This document shows positions 33,293-46,153 of a DNA stretch of 64,000 nucleotides, one piece after another. Numbering within the stretch: the stretch's first letter is position 1; every line of letters starts with the position of its first letter. A program made the translations under genes and the position numbers. The stretch comes from Apiosordaria backusii (taxonomy: Eukaryota; Ascomycota; Sordariomycetes; Sordariales; Lasiosphaeriaceae), in contig JAUKTV010000001.1 of NCBI GenBank assembly GCA_030549205.1, forward strand, positions 3,720,001 through 3,784,000, read 5' to 3'. The notes under the pieces are model-generated. The model made no database searches and was not told the origin of the DNA. It was given only the letters and a program-made list of their open reading frames with translations.

Positions 33293-36200
33293 ATATCCAC
33301 ATAGTATCCACGGTTGAGTGTGGATGAGGAGATCTCGGATAGCGGAAACTCTCGGCATCCCAGTCCACTGCAGATAATGTCCCGAAACACACCTTTCAGT
33401 GGGCAGCAACATCCGATGGAAAGGGGATAAGGTTTTCTTTGGATTCACACTACTTGGGTGGCAGCTGATGAGGCAGGCAGACACTACCGCAAACCTACCA
33501 AGCAGGCGCAATTCAACAAGATGAGCATGAGGCCCCCAAGATGTTTGCATGCAGCCCGCCGAGGGTGTGTGACTATCCATCATCCATACAAACAGTTTGC
33601 CCGCAGCGCAGCAACCTGAGAGGAAGCTTCCGTTTGATGAATTGTCTTGCTGGCTATGAGGACAAGCCAGGAATTCTGGACGCGGTGCGAGGGTTGGGTT
33701 TCAAAGAGGCACAAGTGTAATGTTGTTTCGTTTCCCAGCTTCTCGTGCGCCCGACAAGGATCACAGCTCGATGGTCCATCTTCTTGACGACAGCAGAACG
33801 ACAAGGACTGCCCTGAAACCCTGACTGGCCCGCCTGGTGTTTTTTTGTTTTTTTCCAACGGGATTTTCCCACGCTGCCCGCCACCACTGGAGGCGATCGT
33901 CGGCGCTGCAACCTTCCCCAGATCTCAGTGGCGCGCATCTGGTCTCTGCGCCGCAGCCCTAGGCCGCCGAGATAAAGAAGACAACGGTAGCCGCAGTCAC
34001 AAGGAACACATGTCGCAGAAGAGGCGTCTCGGTATTCACGCTTCCTACAGAGTACAACCAGTTGTATCGCAGCTCACCCATCTACCGGCCTGGATCGTCT
34101 TCAGGTTCGTAACAACTCTCTCGTCTTCCTTCCTCTCGATTCCGGTGATCCGCCTCTTGACAGGGATGCGGTTCCGGGGCCGCACGGACTGGAAGCTGTG
34201 GAATTCTTCCATTTTTAGGGGGCCTCCCTGCAAAAGCCCGAGCTCTCTCGTCAGACCCGCTGCCCTTTTTCGCGCACAAAGCTTGCTTGCTTTGCAACGT
34301 CATCAGTCGGTCATCAGTGCCCCCCATCCTAGAAACACCTCACCTTGAGGGAATACTGCACACCAGCTACTATCCCAAACGACGATACCAGACCCGAGTA
34401 TCTGGCCCGCGAGACTGCCGTACAGTACACACGACGCTACGTACGTGAATACATACGGTGCAGTACTTACTTACCTTTCCACCTCGGGTTTAGCCCTGGC
34501 GGGTGACAAACCTGCAAGACAGAAACACGCCCTTTGCGATCACCTGCATAGTTGGATCAACGAATCAGAACCATCAACAGCCGCCTCTCTGTTTGGCCTG
34601 CCGGACCAGGCGAAGGCTTGCGGTCCATCGCCCAGGGCTCGGCTTTCCACAGCAAGCCCGAGGTCGTATCGAGACCCGTGCCCCCGCCCGTTTACGCAAG
34701 CTCTGTGCGTGCATGAGTGAGCAGCATCTTTGGGAAGAGTCATGTCCCGGTTACTGGGCTGTCTAAACTCCGGACACCAGTACAAACTTTGGTATCGTTG
34801 TTGTCCATATTCTTGTGCCCTTATCTCCACAGGTTGTTACCTCCCGGGTTCGTGACGGCCCAATTTAAAGTCTTTACAAATACCTCCCGCCCGGGAAATC
34901 ATTTTGGTTCTTGGTTCATCGCTCCAAGAATTGGTGGCCTCCTCTTATGTCAGTGTCGGGATCACCGGCAGCTGCGAGGTCTCTTCAGTAGATGCTCTCC
35001 ACTTTCTTCTGCCCTTGGCGAGTCAGTGGAGATAGGACTTCACAGCCACCTCTCGTCCTGTTCTCGGAGACGTCCATGACGAACCGAACCATCTCAACTT
35101 CTTATGGGGTGTGTATCGTCATCTCTAATTATCTCCGATTCGCTGAGGATTCCCGTGGAGCTCTCATGCTTCCAGACCTAAAATACCATAGCCTCGTACG
35201 AGGATCTCTTCGGCATGCAGATCCACGGTGGGTTGATTGGCCATCATTTGGTACAGCACTTGTGTTGATGCTTTGGCTCTTACGATAGTGACGAAGACTA
35301 TCTTGAGGAAATTAGACGTTCGGCGCCTCTTTGTTGGTAGAATAGCTTCGTGACGTGAAGACACCGCAATGGTTAGACGACCTAACCAAATGTTTTTGCA
35401 AATGGTTCAATTCAAGCTACAGCACCTCGCGTTCCAAACACTCAAAGTTCACCCCCTGAATTATCTCATTCGACAACACATGATACCTTCCACCGGCAGC
35501 AACCAAGCGGTTCGGAGTTCTCCTATACCTACCAACAACGGCTTCCCCACGCTCTATGGATAGAATGGAACACTGGAAGCTGAAGATCAATCATGTTCCA
35601 AGCCCCGTAGATGCAGCCCAAGTTGGTAAAGTCTTTGAAGCATTGGCTTGCTGAGGTCTATTTCCAGAGCAGCGTAATTAGGTAGGTACCTAGGTGTATA
35701 CACACGACAGACAAAGCAACTTGTCACTAAAAGGTAACTTCATGCTTCTTTTGCTTACTTCTGCTTCCAACGTCACCGAGATCACCCACATCTATCTTCC
35801 CAGCCTGTGCTCCAGATCCGGTGGTACATACTGAGCAGCAAGGGAGCAGCCCTCAAAAAGTCTCTATAACTTTACGTCTTCCACCAACGAGAAGCTCTCT
35901 CAGGTAAAGAACGTAGGCAAAGCCAATATTCTCTATACACTGGCGCATCTCGTAAGGATCACCTCCCTGGCAGCATCCCCCACTTGCCGGTACTAGAGAT
36001 ACCCCCATCCGCAACGCCGAGACCTCTTAGCTCCCGAGGGTGGACAGCTCCAACCTTATTTCTGCTCCCGGACGCTATCCATAAGATCATGGGGGTCAGT
36101 GCGTTGACAGCACATGCCACATCTTCCTGACGCCATGGTTGCGAAGAACTAGATCTCAGTGCGTGTCGACAGCACCTGTCATGTCACCCAAACACAACAC

Positions 36201-39200
36201 CATGGTTGCGGAGAACCGGACCCGCTTGAACCTTGGAACACCTTGAACACCAGATCGCTCGGAGCAACCAACGCCAAGACCTGGAGCAATCACTGCCTGC
36301 TCAGTATGACGTGAGGTCCGGTAGGTTTGCTTAGCTTTCCCCGCAAGATGGGTTCACGAACGAGGGACGAAGTGGTGTGGAACGATGTAGCTTGATCCCG
36401 GAGGTTGGGGTAAACACTGGAAGGTTTGGGTGACGTGTGGTGCTTAGCGGAACTGGCTAGTAGTGGTATGTGTGTCCATGGGCTTTGAGTTCTTGGGGTG
36501 GCTGAGCTGGTGTTGCTATACCTAGAAGATGTCAATGTTGGGTCAGTGGGATGCCATGTCTCCCACCACTAGGCCAACTCGGGGCTTCCTGTTCTCTGTG
36601 CTTTCTGGGTACATCCTGCACCTCTACCAAAGGTTGGCACCCATGGTGCCTCAAGACTGGGCTATATGGATCTTGTTGAACACGAGAAAACTCTCTTTTC
36701 AGGCTGATGTCCTCTTGAATCGTCCAGAAGGTTACCCGCTGCCTGTTACCGGGTCAGCTCATACGAGGCCGGGAGGAAGGAAAACATCCCGTCAGGCCAC
36801 CGCTCGATCAGCCCGCAGTCCGGATCGAAACATCCACCCAATCAAGCTTTGGGCCTGGGGAGAGTGTCTGCCGCCCCTCCTCGGTAGATTGGACGGGACG
36901 GGATCAAGGGGTAAGCAGCCAATCCCCCGTCTCAACCAGAGGTGAGTCGGCAAGGCAGCTTGTGGGGGTTGCAAGTCTGGGGAACTGATTCTTGCCGAGA
37001 CAACAAGAGGTATGTATCTTCGGGGTTCAGCTGCTTGTTTGTTTCGATCTTGAGAGGGGCCTGAGCGAGAGAGTGCTCGGGGAGGCGTGGGCTGGGAGTG
37101 ACGTAATTGCTGCGTTGATGGAAGTGCTGTGTGTTCCATTCTGGGTATGACGCCGGTTGGGCCAATGGCCTGTCCGTGTGTTTCAATATCGTATAGGTAA
37201 CAAGTTCTTGTTCAGGGACGGTAGGCCTTGAGCCGCTATGCGTGAGACGTCATGACTGTGACCCCTTGGGTAGTATGAGTGTCTTCAGGAGATAGGTGTC
37301 TCGATCAGCAAGTCCATGGCCCTGTTCCTGTGACCCAAGTATTAGTCAATGTATCTCGACTATAACATGGCAACCAAAGCCCTGGCAATCTTGGTTTACC
37401 GGCTCGGCGTATGGCAAAGAGTTCGCGGCATACAGCCTGTCCGGGATCACCCCAGGAACGTCCCGCCTTATCTCGAACATTATGCCTGTACAGTGATGTG
37501 CCGCCCATGGGTTCAAAACTTCAGGCCTTCGAAACCCGGTGGCTGTGTTCTGAGATGACAGCGGACAAAGACCTAGGCGTCCGATGAACGTAGTTCAGTA
37601 CAAACCGGCTGGCTTGTCGTGTAGCCACCCCTCAGAGCTGTCCTAGACTGCTGTGTCTGGCGTCTTGTTGAGAGGTAGGAGGAGTCTGGAGACTCGACCG
37701 TGTTGGCTATAGGGGAAATAAGCGGACTTTTGTTCGTATTGCTTGACGTATGCCGGATGTATTGAGGGAGAAACTCTCCTCACAGCGTTGATGGCGAGTT
37801 ATGTTGTCTGTCATGCCGAGAACGTGACCGGACGGCTTGACGAAGATATGCCATCTTGAGCTTGGGGAAACTGGAACAAAGAGGATGTCGCAATATTCCT
37901 TATGCCGCGGAGCAATCAGCGGTATGAAGTAGTCTTAGGATCGGTAGTGTGTGTGTAGTCAGTTGTAATTGTTGTTGTTGAAGAGAAGTGGGGCTGAAAG
38001 AGACTCTTTAGAAGCAAGCTCTGTAGAGCTAAGGTAACAAGAGATGAACTAGTCTAAATATCAGCGAAGCAGCTCCAAAAATCGGCTCCGATGCACCATT
38101 GACTTACAACAGCCAAGTCACCACGAAGTGAGGTTATTCCGAGATAGCTGAGTGTGGATCACCTTCACCTCGGTGGCAAAAGTGATTTGTCCGATTTACC
38201 TAACCCGTTCGGGACTAAGCGCCAAGAGCCGTTTGCGCCATGCTGCCGACCCCCCGCACGTCGCTGATGCATTCGAGGCTGACAAAGCCTCTTCCTCCCA
38301 CCTTTCGAGGCTTTGAAGAGAACTGGCCGGTGATATCTCTCGAGGAGTACCTCGGTTAGAACAGGTGCTTGCTTATGGGGGTAAAGGGAGTCTCCATTAT
38401 CCATTACACAGACATTTTTATTTTGCAACAAACTGCAGTCCAGAGGCAAACAATACAGTGGTTTATCTGTCCTTGTCTGCTTAGTCATTTCATTGTGGGT
38501 TCTTGTGCCCCTCCTCAGCGCCTGGCTTCAGTTTGGTGCTGTCGTAGGCCTGAAGAAGCCTGAAGTGAACATTAAAGACGTCAACCATCTTGACAACATT
38601 GCCTCTCCCATACACAGGCAGCTGTGCTTGCGACAACGTCTGCTATACTATATACTCGAAATGAACTCAGCCTAGATTTGGAACTTGGTGTGGTTTCCTC
38701 TTCCCGTATTTCGGTTTTACACTCAGAACGGCGTCGGTTTAGCTTTGAAGCCTCAACAATCTCCACAGCGCTCTTTTCTGCCCAGCAGCAACCGTCTTTG
38801 CAACGGCATTTGGTTTGGCGCACCGTCTCTTCAGTTTCTTTCTAGATACCCAGGATCACCGCGAAGAACACCAATCTATTCGACAAGCATCACACTCTGT
38901 TCCATCCACGACCATAGGACAGCAGTCGTGGCGATAGAGTCCAGTTGCGTTGGCTTGGATATCAACGAGCTGATGCTCCTATACCTACCCGTGCCCCAAG
39001 GAACGATCTCACATACTGTTTTTTCCGCCTTCTCGTAGGCCTTGACAACTGGAACTGCATTTGACTACACCTCACGACGTCCACAACGCCTATCCCTCAT
39101 CTACCGCTGGGCCGACATTGCTTGTAAGGGACAACTGAGGAGGAGGGTGTGGTCCCGGCGGCTCACCGAGACTCAATTGCGCAGGTCCCTACTTAGACAT

Positions 39201-40024
39201 GACCAGCTGAACCCCGAGTTGGAGCATAATTACAAGCCGTTTGGAGCGGACACTGTTCTTCTTGGGTGCTCGCTCGAAAGTCCATATCGAGTTAAATAGC
39301 AGGGGCCGCTTCTATTGTCTTCCTCAGCCTCAAAGGATTGCTGGGTGCTCCAAGAACTTCTGGTTGTGTGGCTGGCTTCAAGTATTGCAGGTTAGATACT
39401 CGGGGGTGTTTACTTGGGCATTGGGAAACAACCGCCCTGAATCCCACGCCTGGTTCCTCGACATTGTATCAGGATTGTGTCTAGTTGTCTAGCCCAACTC
39501 GAATATCTCGGAGACACCAGATATTGGAGTCAACCCCCAAGGTCAAGGTAGAGGAAGGGTCTCAACATCACTCTTGTTACCTTTACACGTCTACCTGAGA
39601 TTTCTATTAGGATATATCTGTTATCCCGGACATACTCAAGCTAGCGTTTCTGGGACCATCACCGTCGAACGATTAGCTAGTCGGCATCGATAACCCTACC
39701 CATACCTTGGTTGCAACTGGGTCTTCTTTGTGAGCTACCTAGTTGGATAGCTCCCCAAGCTGAACAATTAGGCCCTGCCCATTGTTACCTCCTTCCCATA
39801 CTTGGACTACAACTGGGCGTGCTTTGGCTACCTACCACCTCGGATATCTACCAATCTTCTTCACCTTTCGAGCTTCTTTTCCGCGAGTTCATCATCATCG
39901 CCATCGAAACACCACGCCTCCATCACCGGTACCCGCCCCACAGTGGCTTCAAGCATCACGAGACCGTCTGCTTCATCATTTACTCATTTTATTTCATCGA
40001 TCTCCCACCCCGTTGAAGGGCTAC
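33293..40024. other. Large gene-poor interval
   Basis: Nearly 7 kb without a supported gene. Short conflicting ORFs occur on both strands (the largest is 33845-34348 plus, 167 codons, no domain). Apart from the duplication at 36094-36217 no ordered structure was recognised. Confidence 0.4.
36094..36217 (+). repeat. About 60-bp tandem duplication
   Basis: Copy A (36094-36149) and copy B (36154-36217) share TCAGTGCG, GACAGCAC, TG(C/T)CA and CCATGGTTGCGRAGAAC in the same order, with small indels. Confidence 0.8.
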
Positions 40025-40318
40025 TGACCTAAAACCATTACAGAGAGGCCGATTACGGTCGGGAGAAGGCCTACGTCGGTCGAGAGTAGGCCTTTGGCTA
40101 TCCAAGGTAGGTCGCAAACGATCCAAAATAGACCTATAACGATCCAGAATAGGCCTCTAATAATTGATCATAGGCGTATCACGATCTCGAACAGGCCTAT
40201 TTCGATCTGAAGAAGGCCTACAACTATCAGATCAAGGCCTACAACTATCAGATCAAGGCCTATAACTATCAGATCAAGGCCTACAACGATACTCAAGAGG
40301 CATTGGTAACCATAATCG
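40025..40318 (+). repeat. 21-bp AGGCCT repeat, about 14 units, upstream of ECM29
   Basis: An AGGCCT core or a one- or two-base variant recurs at 40046, 40067, 40088, 40109, 40130, 40151, 40172, 40193, 40214, 40235, 40256, 40277 and 40298, exactly 21 bp apart every time. A weaker unit precedes at 40025. Between cores, CGATC/TGATC/CAGATCA is also periodic; the last full units are near-identical. The array ends 22 bp before the ECM29 ATG. Spacing of 21 bp equals two turns of B-DNA and seven codons. Minus-strand translation gives a VVGLDLI heptad, which is probably meaningless. Confidence 0.95.
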
Positions 40319-40339
40319 ACTCCATAGTCCTCTCGCAAG

Positions 40340-43300
40340 ATGCCACCCCCCACCGAAGAAGAAAAGCAGGAAATCTCCTTGCTCGATAGAGCGGAGTGGA
40401 CCATCTTGAGTGCTTCTTCAGATGAGAGGAAGCTACAAGAGAAACTGCGCGTATATCTCTGCCCAGTGCTCCTCAAAGCCGGAAGCCCTCATGTTCGCGT
40501 CCGCAACAAGGTTATCTCCGTATGCGGAAATATCAACAAACTTATCCAATCCCCCACGTAAGTTACACTCCCAGTCGGTCTGCTTTTGTTGTCATTATCT
40601 AGCAAGGAAAGTGAGGCGGCTCATATAGGGGCTTGTGGCTGTTGAAGTATGTCAACATTTTCTGGACGGAATTCAACAGTCACGGGTGTCTATCATGTGT
40701 ACCTGATCTCCTCTGCTATGCACCTATGTCCTCATAATGAACTGAGCTGATAGTTTGTTAGAATTGTGCTCCCAGTTGCTTCTCTACTGGATCAGTTCAA
40801 GCAAACTGATTACCCCCTCATCAAGCACTTCGACTTGATCTACATCCAACACAGCGTTGCGAGACTCGAGCGGCATGAGCAGCAGCAGCTGGTGCCCAAG
40901 GCATTGAGAGACATTAGAACTGGACCAAAAGCCTCGCTCAGTCAGCTCTTCAATGTCATCCTTCGTTTGCTCCCAACGGTCAAGATCCCCTCAAGAGGAA
41001 GCCAAGAAGATGCTGGCTTTCGAGAGGCCATGGGCCTGTCACACCCTGAAGACGCCAAATTCGTCGCTGAGTGGCTCGGCAAGCTACTGCTACTACCCGC
41101 AAACGCCTCCACTGAGAAGCCAGCTCCAGGCCTGACGGAAGGCGACATCAGCTTCCTCACACTTGCTGGGAAGAAAGACACTTGGAACCCTTCTGCTGGA
41201 GGTCTGAACTTACCAGAGACGCGCATACTTGCTGCCAACTTCCTGGCCAGCGGTGCGTTTACTGACGAAGAGCGGTTCATCCCTGCGCTCTACGCGGCGG
41301 CTAGCACAGACTATCGTATCTCAGGAGTAGGAGAAGACCAGCTGAAGAGAACCTCAGTCTCCCTGGAAAACAAGGCTCTCGTACAAAAGCTCTTCGACGC
41401 CCACTCCAAGCTACAGCCTCCCTATCGAATCCGAATTCTCGGAATGCTCAGCAAGTCCGAGATCGCAACGACCTTCACAGACGAGGTGCTTGCAGTCTTC
41501 CGGCGGAATGTGGACCTGAAAAGCCAAAATGGCGCTCAAGATGCTACATTTATGGACATTGATCAGCGTCCCTCGGCACCAAAGTCCTCGGGTCTGGAGC
41601 AGACCAAGCTTCACAGAGCCCTGTTTGAGTTCATCAACTGGGTAGCACGAATCGGTCCGAGCAAGACAGACTTCAACAAGATCGGGGTGAATCTTGTTGG
41701 CATGCTCAAAGAGTTTGTCCAGTCCCAAGGCTGGCCCAAGCCCCTGCGCCAGTCACTCGACGACAGCGTCCTGCGCTCGCGAGCGTACGAGACAATTGGA
41801 ATCTTGGCAAAGGGGACCAAGATGGACGACCACGGCCGTCTGGGCCTGGCTGCCTGGTTGTTCCGCTCCCTCTCGGAGGACCCCACCCCAGACGTGGTGG
41901 TCAACATCGACGGGGCGTTGTCGAGTGTGGCGGCCTTGTTCAAGCCCCCACACAACTTCAAGGTGAGCGTCGAGCTCCAGTCGATCCTGGTCTCGTACAT
42001 GCTGCTCGAAGATGAGGCGGATGAGGGCCTAGTCCGCAGCACTAGGCACGCTGTTGCAAAATGGGCCAACAACTGTCTGCCTTTTTCGGATGTCCAAGCA
42101 CGGTGGATCGACATCGTCGCTGTTGCCGGCCGCCTAGACGAGCGGAACGACGTTGTGGAAGAGGGCCACAAGGGGCTAGACCCCTGGACATATCACGCGA
42201 ACGAGGACGAGAACAAGTCAAAGGACCTACCCGACTGGCAAGAGATGGTGGAATCGTTTTTTAAGGCAAGCCTTGTACCGCTCAAGTCAAAGGTTGAGGG
42301 AGGCATGGAGATCGATATCCACCCCCTCTTCAAGAACTACCCCGGCGACATGATTCACGCTTTTCCGGTCGCGCTTGATTACTGCAGGAAGATCCTGTTC
42401 CTGACAGCTCTGGCTGATAATTTTACTTTCGACGCCGGTTGGCAGCAGAGAATGGAGGCGTTAGTCCAGTCCGATCTGGTAAGCCGCAAGGCTATCCGGA
42501 ATTACCTTTCACAATTCACCTACAAGGAGCAGCCGTTCGGTGCTTTGCTGTCCGCCGCCTTCGAAGGCATGGTGAGGCAGGACGCTCCCAAGATCGTCGA
42601 GTCCTGCGCTCGTACGTTTGTCGACCTCGCCTCGTTCGCCCCCAAGACTGTCTTGGCATTCCTCGCGTCGCGCTCTGAGGAGCTTCTGCCCCTCATCAAG
42701 TCCAATCGCAAGGAGTTGCGCGCCCTGGGGTCAAAGGCCTTTGGTATTCTGGCCGCTCACCCGGTAAACTCGGCCGCGGCGTTGGAAAAGGTCACGGTCG
42801 GGCTGGTCGAGATCACCAAGGGTTTAAAGACGGCTGTGGGAGCAGAGTTGAACGCGGTGGAGGGCTCGCTGCTGGCGCTGGCGCACTTGGCCTCGCGGCT
42901 GGTGTACTACTCCGGCGCCGGCTCTGGAGACCGCGCGCGCGAGGTGGCGTTGGTCTTCCCCACACTGGAAGACGTGGCATCAGCCACATCCATCGTCTCG
43001 ACACAAGAGACGTTGTTTGAAGCGTGGTCCCAGCTGTGGACGGCTGGGCTGGGGAGCAAGCAAGATCAGGGCAGCCTGGTCAAAGCTTTTGTCGACCCCC
43101 TGGTCCTTTACGCAAAGAAGGGCAACGAAAAGGCCATTGCTGCTCTCGGGAGGCTGGCTTTGTCTCTCCCGTCTGATGGAAGCTGGGATGAGACCCTTGA
43201 GAAGATCCTCGGGCAGCTTTACGCGCTGCACGAGCTGAAGCAGGTGGAGGTGCATTTCGCGGTGGGCGAGGCCATCGCTGCTGCAGTGGCGCGCTGGGAT

Positions 43301-46153
43301 GCGGAGGTTGTCCAGCTCACGGTTGATGTCGAGACTGTGGTTGATGGGTATTGGGCGCCGAGGCGGACCGCGCAGCTGACGGCTGTCTTGGAGAAGCTGT
43401 TGGCTGACTGCAAGACGACCAAGCCTTCGCTGCTGAAGGCGTCTGGGATCTGGCTATTTTGCTTGATCCAGCGGTGTTCGCATCTTGAGGAGGTGCAGTC
43501 TCGCTTGCGGTTGTGCCAGGTTGCGTTCATGCGCCTGCTCAGCGCGAGAGACGAACTAGTTCAGGAGACGGCATCGCGGGGCTTGGCCTTGGTGTACGAG
43601 AAGGGGGATGCTGGGCTGAAGAGCGATCTCACAAAGGATCTGGTGGCTTCGTTTACGGGGTCAGGGCCGCAGATCAAAGTGGAGGAGGAGACCGAGTTGT
43701 TCGAGGCTGGAGCGCTGCCAACAGGCGACGGCAAGTCTATCACCTCCTACAAGGACATTGTTAGTCTCGCCAACGAGGTTGGAGACCCCAGCCTCGTCTA
43801 CAAGTTCATGTCTTTGGCCACCAACGCGGCAACGTGGTCGACGAGATCGGCCTTTGGGAGGTTCGGTCTCAGTAACATCCTCTCGAACTCGGAGGTCGAC
43901 CCCAAGCTATACCCCAAGCTGTACCGGTACCGCTTCGATCCTAATACTAACGTCCAACGCTCGATGAACGACATCTGGAAGGCTCTCGTTCAGGACCCCA
44001 ATGTTGTGCTGGAGACTCAGTTCGACAATATCATGACTGATCTGCTCAAGAGCATCCTTGGCAGGGAGTGGCGTGTACGAGAGGCTAGCTGTTCCGCTAT
44101 TGCGGAGCTGATTTCTGGTCGGCCGTTCCCCAAATACGAAAAGTACTACAAGGACATCTGGGCAGCGGCTGTCAAGGTGGCTGATGACGTGAAAGCCACT
44201 GTCCGCAATGCAGCTGGAAAGCTCTGCATGGCTCTCTCCACAACATTGGTACGCCAGCTCGAGGATTCCGGATCTTCCGCCACAGCCAAGAGCATGATGA
44301 ACGAAGCCTTGCCATTCCTACTGTCGGACAAGGGCATTGAGAGCTCAGCGGATGAGGTCAAGTATTTCTGCGTCGGAACGGTCCTGAAGATCGCCAAGAG
44401 AGGCGGAAGCTCACTCAAGCCATACATTCCGACCATGGTGGCTCATCTTCTGGGTCTCTTGAGCACAATCGAGCCTGAAGCTATCAACTACTACTACCAG
44501 CGCGTTGGTGAAGCAAACAGAGACAAGCTCGACAAGCTTCGCGCAAACGCGGTTTCGCAAGGCCCTATTGGCGAGGCCATTGAGGATTGCCTACGCAACG
44601 TCGACGCGGAGGTTATGGAGCAATTGGTGCCCAAACTGTCCGAGACTATCAAGACAGCCATAGGCATGCCCACCAAGATTGGTTGCGGCCGTGCTATTTG
44701 GACCTTGTCCACTAGACACGGCATTAACTTTGAGAAGCATGCTCCGGCTTTCCTGAATCTGATGGAAAAACATACACTGGATCGTAACGACGAGGTCAGC
44801 CAGGGCTACGCTCGCGCAACCGCATACCTTCTCCGTGTCGCCCCCGATGTGGCCAAACAGCGCTTTATCGAGAAGTTCATCAAGCTTTACCTCGAGTCGG
44901 ACACTGAAGTCCGGAGACAGAAGGTTGCCGATGTTGTCTTGGCCTTATCCAAGGTCTCACCTGACCACTTCAATGCGTTGGAGACCCTGCTTCTTCCTTT
45001 CGCCTTCCTCGGCAAGCACGATACCGACGAGTACACACAAAAGGCCTTCAAAGAGGTTTGGGACACACATGCTGGTACACACCTCACTGTGACCAAATAT
45101 CTCAAGGAGATTGTGTCTCTGGCAGAGAAAACCCTGTCTACTGCTCAATGGGCACTCAAGCATGGAGGGGCTCTGACAGTTGCGGATGCTGCCGAGTCCG
45201 TTGCAGGCGCCACCACTGTCACCCATCACGTCAACGTCGAGCACGTCAAGATCCTCTGGCCTGTCTACGACAAGGCTTTGCTCCTCAAGACTTTCCCTGG
45301 CAAGGAAAAGCTCCTCGAGCCCTTCCCGAAGTTTGTTGAGCTAAGCAAGGACCTACTAGAGAAGGACGCCAACTTGGCCGCGGCTTACAAGAAAGTTGCT
45401 ATCCGAGAGGCAAAGCGAAACAACGATGTGTATCGTCCCCATGCATTCGAATGCCTGTGGCGCGTTGCCGCCGCTTGGGATGGATACGGCGACATGCTTC
45501 CCGAGATCAAGACAATCGTCGCGCCCTACCTAGAGATCGAAGACGAAAGCAAGGACACCGACGCTATGGACGTCGACATCCCCGCTTCTAGCTCCAAGGG
45601 CAGCCGTGGACTCGACCTCAAGACTGTGACCAAATGGAAGGCTTTGGAGGCCCTGGCCAAGGGATACAACCCGTCCAAGATGAAGAAAGAACCTACCCGG
45701 ACGCTGAGGGAGTTCATCCTCGCTGTTGAGTCGATCGACCCCAAGTTCAAGCCCGTGCAGCTGTTCACGACAAAACCCTACATCACCCGCCCAGAGTTTG
45801 ACACCATCCGCAAGACGTACTGGTACGAGTGTGCCAAGGATCTATTGCAGGCTGCTGCTGCTGTGGAAGGTGCGAGTAGTCCTGGTAGTGATCACGAGGA
45901 GTCGTTCAAGATTATTCGGTGGTTCCTTTCTACTCTTGACCTTGACGCGGAAGACACCGGGTTGGAGGCACAGCGGGTGGCGAGGGCGAGGGCAGTCAAG
46001 AGTGCCGTTCAGGTTGGCAAGACCGCTGTGGAGGGTTTCGAGAAGACGGAGCTGGGGAAGGAGATTGAGGGGTTGGTGAAGGGGGCGATTGAGAAGGAGA
46101 GGTCGCTTGATGTGCAGAAGGAGTGGAGAGAGTGTCTCAAGGTGCTTGGGTAG
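40340..46153 (+). CDS. ecm29: ECM29, proteasome adaptor and scaffold protein
   Basis: Two exons, 40340-40557 and 40762-46153, separated by a 204-nt intron (GTAAGT...GTTAG), give 1869 residues, matching the roughly 1870-residue length of yeast Ecm29. Exon 1 begins MPPPTEEEKQEISLLDRAEW. The join restores the N-terminal signature INKLIQSPTIVLPVASLLDQF, followed by the HFDLIYIQ block. The rest is an alpha-helical HEAT-type solenoid, with helix pairs recognisable as LxxxA/LLxxL periodicity and conserved blocks such as GREWRVREASCSAIAELI and QVARARAVKSAVQVG near the end. Ecm29 clamps the 19S and 20S parts of the 26S proteasome, inhibits faulty assemblies and links proteasomes to vesicles and motors. 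A long, low-complexity acidic insert lies near residue 1600 (EDESKDTDAMDVDIP). The start is the first ATG after the 21-bp repeat. Confidence 0.96.

Noticed and set aside
40168..40476. Minus-strand ORF with a VVGLDLI heptad repeat
   Set aside because: The heptad is just the 21-bp DNA repeat translated; it has no start context and overlaps ECM29 exon 1.
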